Shown one piece after another: positions 54,403 to 61,524 of a stretch of DNA of 64,000 nucleotides. The stretch covers positions 77,638-141,637 of the forward strand of contig JBGAKC010000006.1 of NCBI GenBank assembly GCA_044224605.1, read 5' to 3'. The notes beneath the pieces are model-generated. The model saw only the letters and a list, made by a program, of their open reading frames with translations. It had not been told where the DNA came from and searched no databases. Source of the stretch: UBA7672 sp044224605 (GTDB lineage Bacteria > Pseudomonadota > Alphaproteobacteria > Caulobacterales > Hyphomonadaceae). A program made the position numbers and the translations under genes. Position 1 is the first letter of the stretch; every line of letters starts with the position of its first letter.

Positions 54403-55681
54403 TCGCTTCCAGTTTCACCAGCTGCGGCCGCGCACGGGCCGCCATCTTGATCCACGCGCCCGCCAGAGCGTCGAACTCTTCCGCCTGCGAAGCCCAGCCG
54501 AAGCTGGCCCGAATCGACGACCTGGCGGCCGTATCGCTGAGGCCCATGGCGGTCAACACACGGCTAGGTTTCACCTTGCCGGAAGAGCACGCGGAACCCG
54601 CACTAACCGCGAAACCCGCCAGATCCAGACCCATTACTTGGGTTTCCGACGGCAGACCTTCAACGCCGAAGCATGAGACACCCGCCACCCGTCGGGCGGA
54701 GGCGCCGTGAATCTGGAGGGCGTGAGCAGCGGTCCTGAGCCGCGTTTCCATCCGGTCGCGGTGCGCGGCCAGCGCCTGATAGTCGCCCAACCCCGCGATC
54801 GCGGCCTCCGCCGCCGCGCCGAAGCCGGCGATGGCGGCGACATTCTCCGTACCTGCCCGGCGTCCGAACTCCTGCCCACCGCCGGTCTGGATCGCGCCAA
54901 ACGGCGCGCCCGGTTTGACATAGAACGCGCCCATCCCCTGCGGCCCGCCGATCTTGTGCGCCGACAGCGACAGGTAATCCACGTCGAGTTCGATGATCGA
55001 CACTTCGGTTTTGCCAAGACCCTGGATCGCATCGCAGTGGATCAGGCCGCCGGCCGCGTGAACGATCTCAGCCGCTTCAGCCACCGGCTGGATCACGCCC
55101 GTCTCGTTGTTGACGAGCATGAGCGAGACCAGCGGACGCACGCCGGAAATCGATGCTGCGCCTTTCATCGCGACGCTGAGGAAGTCGAGATCGACATAGC
55201 CATCGGATTTGACGGGCCAGGTGTTTGGGGACACAGCTCCAACTGCCACACCTTCAGTTGCAACTTCCATACGCGCGCGGTGTTCAGGACCGTCGGAACT
55301 ATTCAGCCACGAATTCATCGCAGCATCAGCGACTGCGTTCTTACGTTTGAGCTCAAGTGCAACTGAAGTCACTGCATCGTGCTCGATCGCCGACGCCATC
55401 AGGCTGACACCGCTTCCGACAGCGTTCAGAGCGCCCCTGATAGACGCCCCCACTGCCTCGGTCCCGCCGCTCGTGAACGTGATGTCGTCCCGGCAGGCGC
55501 CGATGGCCGCCGCCACCGCCTCGCGCGCGCTCTCGACCAGCGCCCGCGTCTTGCGGCCTTCGGCGTGGACCGAGGATGGGTTGCCGGTCAGCTCCAGCGC
55601 AGCCGTCATCGCCGCTTTCGCCTCGGGGCGCAGCGGGGCGGTCGCATTGTAGTCTGCGTAGATGCGATTGCCGGGGCTCAT
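54395..55681 (-). CDS. Cysteine desulfurase (IscS/NifS group I) with an extra segment
   Basis: 428 aa. YADYNATAPLRPEA, FTSGGTEAV, PLP Lys in LSAHKIGGPQGMG, catalytic Cys in VSAGSACSSGKVKPSRVL. This is a second desulfurase besides SufS, as in many alphaproteobacterial suf operons. Between the PLP-site EHDAV and the DGYVDL strand there are about 57 residues where E. coli IscS has about 25; that part (NAVADAAMNSWLNSSDG and on) is less GC-rich than its surroundings (DNA about 55210-55370). Starts 11 bases after the iscR-like gene. Confidence 0.92.
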   Translation of the reverse strand: MSPGNRIYADYNATAPLRPEAKAAMTAALELTGNPSSVHAEGRKTRALVESAREAVAAAIGACRDDITFTSGGTEAVGASIRGALNAVGSGVSLMASAIEHDAVTSVALELKRKNAVADAAMNSWLNSSDGPEHRARMEVATEGVAVGAVSPNTWPVKSDGYVDLDFLSVAMKGAASISGVRPLVSLMLVNNETGVIQPVAEAAEIVHAAGGLIHCDAIQGLGKTEVSIIELDVDYLSLSAHKIGGPQGMGAFYVKPGAPFGAIQTGGGQEFGRRAGTENVAAIAGFGAAAEAAIAGLGDYQALAAHRDRMETRLRTAAHALQIHGASARRVAGVSCFGVEGLPSETQVMGLDLAGFAVSAGSACSSGKVKPSRVLTAMGLSDTAARSSIRASFGWASQAEEFDALAGAWIKMAARARPQLVKLEANV

Positions 55682-55692
55682 GCCCCGGGCTC

Positions 55693-56145
55693 TTACGCCA
55701 ATTTGGAGGGCGCCGACAGGCCGCCATCCCTGCCGTTCGGCATGGGAGGGTTAATCCGCCCCGCAATCACGTCGGACACGGAGACACCTTCCAGGAACTC
55801 CCGGATATGTTCATCCAGCGCCGCCCACAGGCTGGTTGTGGCTCCGCCCCCGCTGGTCCAGTTCCGGCTGCCTTCCGAAGGATTCCCGGTTTCCTCGACA
55901 GCTCGGAACACTTCCCCGATCGAAATCTCTCCGGCATCCCGGCCCAGCTTGTACCCCCCGCCAGGCCCCCGCGAGCTCAGCACCAGGCCAGACCGCCGCA
56001 ACATGGCGAACAGCTGTTCGAGATAGGACAGCGAAATCTGCTGCCGCTCAGCCACCTCGGCGAGTGCTACCGGCCTTGCCCCCGAATTTTGCGCCACATC
56101 CACCAGTGCGATCACCGCATATCGCCCTTTGGACCCTACTCTCAT
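55693..56145 (-). CDS. iscR: Rrf2/IscR-family regulator lacking all cysteines
   Basis: 150 aa. The winged helix is canonical: SKGRYAVIALVDVAQ, VALAEVAERQQISLSYLEQLFAMLRRSGLVLSSRGPGGGYKLGR, then ISIGEVFRAVEET. Standard IscR has three Cys after this point that bind a 2Fe-2S cluster; here the segment reads NPSEGSRNWTSGGGATTSLWAAL, and the whole protein contains no Cys. It heads the suf operon and presumably controls it, but cannot sense Fe-S in the known way. Confidence 0.88.
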   Translation of the reverse strand: MRVGSKGRYAVIALVDVAQNSGARPVALAEVAERQQISLSYLEQLFAMLRRSGLVLSSRGPGGGYKLGRDAGEISIGEVFRAVEETGNPSEGSRNWTSGGGATTSLWAALDEHIREFLEGVSVSDVIAGRINPPMPNGRDGGLSAPSKLA

Positions 56146-56162
56146 GTAACACCTTGTTTTTC

Positions 56163-56176
56163 TGCCCTTCAGGGCA
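56163..56176. promoter_or_regulatory. Perfect dyad upstream of the iscR-like gene (candidate operator)
   Basis: TGCCCTTCAGGGCA: 6-base arms around a 2-base centre, 17 bases before the iscR-like ATG and so in the leader or core promoter of the suf operon. It is unlike the E. coli type 1 or type 2 IscR sites. Candidate site for autoregulation. Confidence 0.45.
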
Positions 56177-56327
56177 TTTTCCCGGTCCTCCGAGGGGTCT
56201 TACGGGCCGGATCGACGGGCGGATCACACGAAATGCTTGAAATCCGACTCCGAAATGGTGTTTGTCGCCGCCTTGGGCGTTCAGCCCCGAAACGGCCGTT
56301 ACGCGGCCCCGACCAAGCGAGCACAGC

Positions 56328-57047
56328 ATGGGCGAACTGATCATCTCCGGACCCGCAGGCCGGATCGAGGCGCGGTACAATCAGGCGCCGGGTGAAAACC
56401 CGCCCATCGCCCTGATCCTCCATCCCCACCCGAAAGCCGGGGGCACGATGCAGGACCCGGTGACGATCACCCTGTTCGAGATGTTCTCCGCCCACGGCTT
56501 CTCGACCATGCGCTTCAACTTCCGGGGCGTCGGCCGCAGCCAGGGCACGTTCGACGCCGGCGTGGCCGAACTGTCGGATGCGGCCTACGTGCTTGACCAC
56601 CTTGAATCTCTGAATGAAGCCCCAAGCCAGTGCTGGGTCGCGGGCTCCTCCTTCGGCGCCTACATCTGCCTGCAGCTGCTGATGCGCCGTCCAGAGATCG
56701 ACGGCTTCATCGCCGTGGCGCCACCGGCCAACCATTACGACCTCTCCTTCCTCGCGCCCTGCCCGGCCTCGGGCATTATCGTCGCCGGCGACAAGGACGT
56801 GGTCGCCCCGCCGGCCGACATCGACCGCTCACTGACCAAGGTGCGCGTGCAGAAGGGCGAGATCATCGATCGTGCCAACGTCGCCGGCGCCAACCACTTC
56901 TTCCAGGGCAAGCTCGACGATCTCGAGAAGACCGCCGCCGCCTATCTCAAGCGCCGCATGAAGGCGTTCGAAAAGGCGCAGAAGGAAGCAGCCGAGGCGA
57001 AAGCCATCAAGGACGCCGCCAAGCTTCCGCCCCCCAAGCCGGCCTGA
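56328..57047 (+). CDS. Alpha/beta hydrolase (COG2945-like)
   Basis: 239 aa. ALILHPHPKAGGTMQDPV, FNFRGVGRSQGTFD, nucleophile Ser in VAGSSFGAYICLQLL, Asp in IIVAGDKDVVAPP and His in VAGANHFFQGKLDDL. The C-terminal 30 residues are a Lys/Ala/Glu-rich helix ending PPPKPA. Substrate unknown. ATG at 56328 matches the family start. Divergent from the suf operon. Confidence 0.88.
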   Translation: MGELIISGPAGRIEARYNQAPGENPPIALILHPHPKAGGTMQDPVTITLFEMFSAHGFSTMRFNFRGVGRSQGTFDAGVAELSDAAYVLDHLESLNEAPSQCWVAGSSFGAYICLQLLMRRPEIDGFIAVAPPANHYDLSFLAPCPASGIIVAGDKDVVAPPADIDRSLTKVRVQKGEIIDRANVAGANHFFQGKLDDLEKTAAAYLKRRMKAFEKAQKEAAEAKAIKDAAKLPPPKPA

Positions 57048-57079
57048 CGCTCGCCCTCAGAGGATAGGCAGGGGATATA

Positions 57080-57421
57080 ATGGCCATTAACGATGCCACA
57101 ACCGTCGACGCGCTCGACATCGAGCCGGGCACGGGCAGTGCGCTTCTGGTCATCGTCGACGATCTGGACTGGTCCGATCCGATTGCGCACATCGATGCGC
57201 TGCAAGCCAAGATCGGCGCCTATGCCGGCTTCGTGCATAGCGGTCTGATCGAGAGCCAGCTTCCCGAGGCCAAAGGCTGCCCTCGCAAGATCGGGATCAT
57301 CCAGCAGTTCGAACCGCCGGAGAACATGCTCCCCATCATCGACAGCCTCGGCCAGCAGCTGACGGCGCTCGGCATCGAGTTCGGCTACGACCCACTGCCG
57401 GAAGGCTATCAGGCGAGCTGA
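57080..57421 (+). CDS. DUF6572-like small protein
   Basis: 113 aa, acidic. VDALDIEPGTGSALLVIVDDLDWSDPIAHIDALQAKI fits a family of small proteins that start with this strand-helix unit. No catalytic motif is visible. 32 bases after the hydrolase gene, 12 before the thioesterase gene; likely one operon. Confidence 0.72.
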   Translation: MAINDATTVDALDIEPGTGSALLVIVDDLDWSDPIAHIDALQAKIGAYAGFVHSGLIESQLPEAKGCPRKIGIIQQFEPPENMLPIIDSLGQQLTALGIEFGYDPLPEGYQAS

Positions 57422-57433
57422 TCGAAGCGCGTG

Positions 57434-58228
57434 ATGTCCGAGACACCCGAACCCTTCTTCCACCGTGACGGCGACACGTACACGCCGACGCTGATGGCCA
57501 ATGGCTGGTGGCGGCCGACGGGCAATCTGCATGCGCGCGTGATGATCGGCCTGTTCGCCCACCTCATCGAGCGGCAGTACGGCGAGCCAGACCTGCAGCC
57601 CTCGCGGCTTACCGTCGATCTCTATCGCCTGCCCGATCTCTCCCCCATCACGGTCGCGACTCGGCTCGTACGACAGGGCGGACGTATCAAGGTGGTCGAG
57701 GCCGAGCTGTTCTCGGGCGGTGTGTCGTCGGCCCGCGCATCCTGCCAGTTGCTTCGCCGTGGGCAGCAGCCGGAAGCGTCGCTGTGGTCGGCGCAGCCGT
57801 GGGATGCTCCGCCGCCGGAGCAGGTTCCGCCGCCGCCCAAGCCCTTCACCGACAAGTGGGAAATGCGGCCCATCCTGCCGCCTGGCTTCGTGGTCACCAG
57901 CGACCTGCGCGCGCCGGGGCCGCGCCGCACCTGGCTGCGCGAAGTGCGGCCTCTCGTGGGCGGCGAGCCCTTTACGCCCTTCAGCCGCGTCGCCACCGGC
58001 ATCGACTTCACCAGCCCCACCGCGAATAGCTCTGAAACCGGCCTCGACTTCATCAACTCCGACGTGACGCTCTATCTGCATCGCCTGCCCGTGGGCGAGT
58101 GGATCGGCTACGAAGTCACCGACCATCAGAGCGCCGACGGCGTCGCGCTAGGCCATTGCAGGCTGCACGATGCGCAGGGCCCGATCGGCTTTTCCTCGTG
58201 CGCGGCGCTGGCGCAGAACCGGCGCTGA
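57434..58228 (+). CDS. Acyl-CoA thioesterase family protein (double hot-dog)
   Basis: 264 aa. The N-terminal half (GWWRPTGNLHARVMIGLFAHLIER, LYRLPDLSPITVATRLVRQGGRIKVVEAEL) is a TesB-like hot-dog; the C-terminal half repeats the fold (SRVATGIDFTSPTANS, INSDVTLYLHRLPVGEWIGYEV). Proline-rich linker around residues 125-140. It probably hydrolyses acyl-CoA; chain length unknown. ATG at 57434, GTG one codon earlier also possible. Confidence 0.85.
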   Translation: MSETPEPFFHRDGDTYTPTLMANGWWRPTGNLHARVMIGLFAHLIERQYGEPDLQPSRLTVDLYRLPDLSPITVATRLVRQGGRIKVVEAELFSGGVSSARASCQLLRRGQQPEASLWSAQPWDAPPPEQVPPPPKPFTDKWEMRPILPPGFVVTSDLRAPGPRRTWLREVRPLVGGEPFTPFSRVATGIDFTSPTANSSETGLDFINSDVTLYLHRLPVGEWIGYEVTDHQSADGVALGHCRLHDAQGPIGFSSCAALAQNRR

Positions 58229-58312
58229 GCATCGACTTCCGCTGATGCGCGTACCCGCCTTTGGCGGTCGCCGAAGAGTTGCTCTAGTTCGCCGGCTTGC
58301 TCGGTATTCAGT

Positions 58313-58819
58313 ATGCGCCTCAGCATCCGCACCCATCTTGTCTGCCTTGCGGTTTGCTCTTCCGGAGCCATTCGACCAGCCAACGCCTGCTCGATTGCGA
58401 AGCCCTTCTGACTATGGGATGAATCGGATCTTCGTCGGACCTTCGCCGAACGTACAGTAAAGCGCTCCGACGACTTCGTCTTTGCAGGCCACGTCCAGAC
58501 CTCAATGAGGTTACCTGATCGCCAAGACGACAACGGCGCGACTCTCAGAACCGAACTGATTGAATTCGAGATCGTGGGTGTGATGAGAGGGAAGCTTCCC
58601 GCGCGAGTGCAGCTTCTAAATATTTCAAATAACTACGACGATTGCCCTGGCATGACCACGCCCGAGAACGGCAAGCTGGCATTCATCATGGCGCGAAGAC
58701 TACCGGAAACAGGGGAACCGCAAGCAACAATGTTTGCTGTCGATTCCAATGCGTTCAGCTTGCTTATCGCCTTCTCAAACGCCGGGATGAAGGCGAAGCC
58801 GCCAAAACCTGCCCAGTAG
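58313..58819 (+). pseudogene. Secreted-protein gene interrupted by one in-frame TGA
   Basis: ATG 58313 opens a signal peptide (RLSIRTHLVCLAVCSSGAIR, ending PANA before CS) and after AKPF hits TGA at 58409-58411. In the same frame the sequence stays open for 136 more codons to TAG 58817: SDDFVFAGHVQTS, LIEFEIVGVMRGKLPARVQLLN, YDDCPGMTTPENGKLAFIM. The part after the TGA has the strand pattern of small extracytoplasmic proteins that start with an exported Cys. The simplest reading is a nonsense mutation such as CGA to TGA. A weak ribosome site makes the start less certain. An internal ATG at 58505 would give a 104-aa fragment without a signal. Confidence 0.65.
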
Positions 58820-58863
58820 TCTCGCTTGACGTCCACCCCGCGTAACGGATACGTCAACCAAAT

Positions 58864-58950
58864 GTCGCACCGCGCCACCCACCTCGCGTATTACTACCGC
58901 ACGCTTTCATAGCGGGCGGTGCGACCATGCATGCCGCCCAAACCGGCGGC
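58864..58950 (+). promoter_or_regulatory. Structured 5' leader of tyrS
   Basis: GTCGCACCGC (58864-58873) pairs perfectly with GCGGTGCGAC (58916-58925) across 42 bases. A second hairpin, GCCGCC and GGCGGC around a 6-base loop, lies at 58933-58950, 44 bases before the GTG start of tyrS. The pair could form an attenuator or stabilise the mRNA. No T-box features (AG-bulge, TGG anticodon-acceptor) were seen, and T-boxes are not expected in this phylum. Confidence 0.45.
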
Positions 58951-58994
58951 GATGTGAGATGGCCTCCGGTCAGACAGACCACTAGGAGCCTCTC

Positions 58995-60257
58995 GTGACC
59001 CTCGATGCATCGAAAGTCCAATCGACATTCCTGCGGGAAATGATCGGCCGCGGGCACGTTTACCAGATCACCGACGAGAGCGGGCTCGACAAGTACGCGA
59101 CCGGCAGGCCGATCGGTTACATCGGCTTCGACTGCACGGCGAAGTCGCTGCATGTCGGATCGCTGGTGCAGATCATGAACCTGCGCCGGCTGCAACAGGC
59201 GGGCGGCAAGCCGATCGTGCTGATGGGTGGCGGGACCACCAAGATCGGCGACCCAACAGACAAGGAGAAGTCGCGGCCGATCCTGACGGTCGACGAGATC
59301 GCGGCCAACATGGCGGGAATCAAGAAGAACTTCGAGCCGTTCCTGAAGTTCGGCAACGGCCCCACCGACGCGATCATGATCGACAACGCCGAATGGCTCG
59401 ACCAGATCAAATGGATCGAATTCCTCCGCGACTACGGCAAGCACTTCACGATCAACAAGATGATCGCACAGGAGACCGTGCGCCGCCGCCTCGACAATGA
59501 GGAACCGTACACGTTCCTCGAATTCAACTACATGCTGCTCCAGTCCTACGACTTCCTGGAGCTGGCGCGGAAATACGACTGCCGCATCCAGATGGGCGGA
59601 TCCGACCAGTGGGGCAACATCGTCAACGGCATCGACCTCACACGCCGCATCATCGACAAGCAGGTCTTCGGCGTGACGACGCCGCTGATCACCACGGCCT
59701 CCGGCGGCAAGATGGGCAAAACGGCGGAAGGCGCCGTGTGGCTCAACGCGGACATGCGCTCGCCCTACGACTACTGGCAGTTCTGGCGCAACACCGAGGA
59801 TGCCGACGTCGCGCGCTTCATGCGGCTTTTCACTGATCTGCCGGAGTCGGAGATCAGCGAGCACGCCAAGGCGCAGGGCGCGCAGATCAACGAGGCCAAG
59901 AAGCGCCTCGCGGATGTGGCGACGGCGATGCTGCATGGCGAGGAAGAAGCGAAGAAGGCTTCGGCTGCGGCCGAGGCTGTCTTCCACGGCGGCGGCTCGG
60001 CCGAGGGCATGCCGACGTTCGAGGTGGAGCGCCCGAAGCTGGCGGCGGGGTATCCGGTGGTGGACGCGCTGCTGGCGGCGGGGCTCGTGGACTCCAAGAG
60101 CGACGCGCGCCGACAGATCGCGGGCAATGCAGTGAAGCTCAATGGCGAGGCCGTGACCGATCCGGCAGCAACCATTGGCGAAGCGGCGCTCGATGGCGAG
60201 AGCACGGCGCGCCTGTCGGTCGGCAAGAAGCGGCATGCGCGACTAAAGGCGGTGTAA
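58995..60257 (+). CDS. tyrS: Tyrosine--tRNA ligase
   Basis: 420 aa class I synthetase. HIGH-type motif as KSLHVGSLVQI, the Tyr pocket QSYDFLEL with GGSDQWGNI, KMSKS-type loop as GGKMGKTAEGAVW, and a C-terminal S4-like RNA-binding domain (GLVDSKSDARRQIAGNAVKLNGE). GTG start with GGAG upstream. Monocistronic behind a structured leader. Confidence 0.97.
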   Translation: MTLDASKVQSTFLREMIGRGHVYQITDESGLDKYATGRPIGYIGFDCTAKSLHVGSLVQIMNLRRLQQAGGKPIVLMGGGTTKIGDPTDKEKSRPILTVDEIAANMAGIKKNFEPFLKFGNGPTDAIMIDNAEWLDQIKWIEFLRDYGKHFTINKMIAQETVRRRLDNEEPYTFLEFNYMLLQSYDFLELARKYDCRIQMGGSDQWGNIVNGIDLTRRIIDKQVFGVTTPLITTASGGKMGKTAEGAVWLNADMRSPYDYWQFWRNTEDADVARFMRLFTDLPESEISEHAKAQGAQINEAKKRLADVATAMLHGEEEAKKASAAAEAVFHGGGSAEGMPTFEVERPKLAAGYPVVDALLAAGLVDSKSDARRQIAGNAVKLNGEAVTDPAATIGEAALDGESTARLSVGKKRHARLKAV

Positions 60258-60949
60258 GCGCTTTGCGCCGCGGAATAGGCAGTGGGCAATGGGGTTCTTC
60301 CTGTTGCTTGCATTGGTGAGCACGCCCTCGTGGTTCGACGGGCGTACGCGCGATTGGTCGTTCAGGCCGGTGGTCACCGCCTGGGATGCTGCAACTCGTG
60401 GCCCCAAAGACGGGCCGGGGAGGCGCGAATGGCCCGCAGGTCTGGCGTCTGCTCATGCGAGCAGTGCCGGCAGATAGGAAGGATGCGGCTTCCCCGCGTC
60501 CCCGCGATCGTTTGGTCGCCAGCCCCGGAGCGGGGAGATTCTCTTTCCCCTGACCTGGCTCGCCAGCGGCGGTAAGAGCCGGCGGTGTTCCCTGTCCGGT
60601 CCTCTGTGCCCTCATCCGTCCCGGGAGTTGAGGCGGTCCCAGAAGCACCCCCCGGCTTGGCTGCATCTGCGCAGCGTTCCCCGGAACCTGCCCGCCCGAT
60701 CGCATCACCTCCGCGTCGTTGAACATCGCGACTGCCCGCCATGCGGAGACGATGAGCGGAGTATCGCCCAGGTTCGGAGGGGGATGGTCTGAGGGTTGCG
60801 TTTCGCACGACTGTTTTCTTCGTTGAGCGTTGAATTGGCTGGTGAAGATTTTTCTGCTGGCTTGTTGGATTCGTACGAATTGCGCAGGTCACTCTTCCCC
60901 CGCTGCGCGGGGGCAGAGGAAGATCGAGCGCATCGCGCGCTTTCTCCTC
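60258..60949. other. Gene-free, repeat-rich gap between tyrS and HU
   Basis: About 690 bases with no believable gene; frames on both strands translate to Arg/Pro/Gly-rich text. It contains the second copy of the 24-base repeat, a C-run/G-run hairpin at 60897-60913 (CCCCCGC, 3-base loop, GCGGGGG) and a related one near 60525 (CCCCGGAGCGGGG), as in the gap at 14.5 kb. No T-tailed terminator for tyrS is seen. Confidence 0.5.
60317..60340. repeat. 24-base dispersed repeat, copy 2
   Basis: Identical to 14796-14819 over 24 bases, with GCG one mismatch later in both. The 3' arm that makes the 54-base hairpin at copy 1 is not preserved here, so this is a partial or decayed copy. Both lie in long gene-free gaps. 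Confidence 0.65.
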
Positions 60950-60961
60950 GCCGCCAAAGCA

Positions 60962-60989
60962 AAGGGCCCGGTGTTGCCACCGGGCCCTT
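60962..60989 (-). terminator. Intrinsic terminator of the HU gene
   Basis: A perfect 12-bp stem (60962-60973 with 60978-60989) with a TTGC/GCAA loop. On the reverse strand it continues into TTTGCTTTGG. About 27 bases after the HU stop codon. Confidence 0.85.
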
Positions 60990-61015
60990 CTTTGTTGGGT
61001 CAGAGACAGAAAGAG

Positions 61016-61318
61016 TTAGATCGACTCTTTCAGTTCTTTCGCGGCGCGGAAAGCCACTTTCTTCGAGGCCTTGATTTGCACCGGCTCGCCCGTGGCCGGG
61101 TTGCGGCCCATGCGGGCGGCGCGCTTGCGCACAACGAGAACGCCGAGACCGGCCATGCGGATGCGGTCGCCCTTCTTGAGGTGCTTCGTCAGCATCGTGA
61201 CGAGGTCGTTCAGGATCGCTTCCGATTGCTTCTTCGGCATCTCGTGGTTCTCGGCGAGAGCCGCCGCCAGGTGCTTGAGGCTGACGGTGTTCTGTTTGGC
61301 TTTAGCTGCAGTGGCCAT
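61016..61318 (-). CDS. hup: HU-family DNA-binding protein
   Basis: 100 aa nucleoid protein. The helical dimerisation half (VSLKHLAAALAENHEMPKKQSEAILNDLV) is followed by the beta-arm with GDRIRMAGLGVLVVRKR and ARMGRNPATGEPVQI. There are about ten extra residues at the N-terminus (ATAAKAKQN) compared with E. coli HU, and Leu-Gly-Val replaces the usual Phe of GxGxF. It bends DNA non-specifically. Confidence 0.94.
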   Translation of the reverse strand: MATAAKAKQNTVSLKHLAAALAENHEMPKKQSEAILNDLVTMLTKHLKKGDRIRMAGLGVLVVRKRAARMGRNPATGEPVQIKASKKVAFRAAKELKESI

Positions 61319-61430
61319 GGTCTTTCGACTCCCTAGGTTCAGTCCGGCCCTCTGAATACACGTATTTTGGGGGTCCTGAAGCCCGAAAAACGCGATTTAC
61401 AAGGGAAAAAACCACTTTTCACAGCAAAAT

Positions 61431-61448
61431 ACCCCTAAAAATGGGGGT
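61431..61448 (-). terminator. Possible terminator of the polytopic membrane protein gene
   Basis: ACCCC and GGGGT (5 bp) around an A-rich 8-base loop; the reverse strand continues ATTTTGC. It lies about 80 bases after the stop at 61525. Short stem, so tentative. Confidence 0.4.
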
Positions 61449-61524
61449 TTTGGTGAATATCGACTTCAGGAGACCCCGGAAAATAAGCCTTTCCTGCGAA
61501 TCGGGCGCAGCCTGAGTCGAAGCT

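Noticed and set aside
58409..58411. Selenocysteine or programmed read-through at the TGA
   Set aside because: I saw no SECIS-like hairpin right after the codon and no known Sec-protein motif; a nonsense mutation is simpler.
58864..58993. T-box riboswitch before tyrS
   Set aside because: No T-box sequence or specifier loop; the phylum normally lacks T-boxes.
58854..60236. A 460-codon frame opposite tyrS
   Set aside because: Antisense shadow of tyrS with His/Arg/Val-rich low-complexity text.
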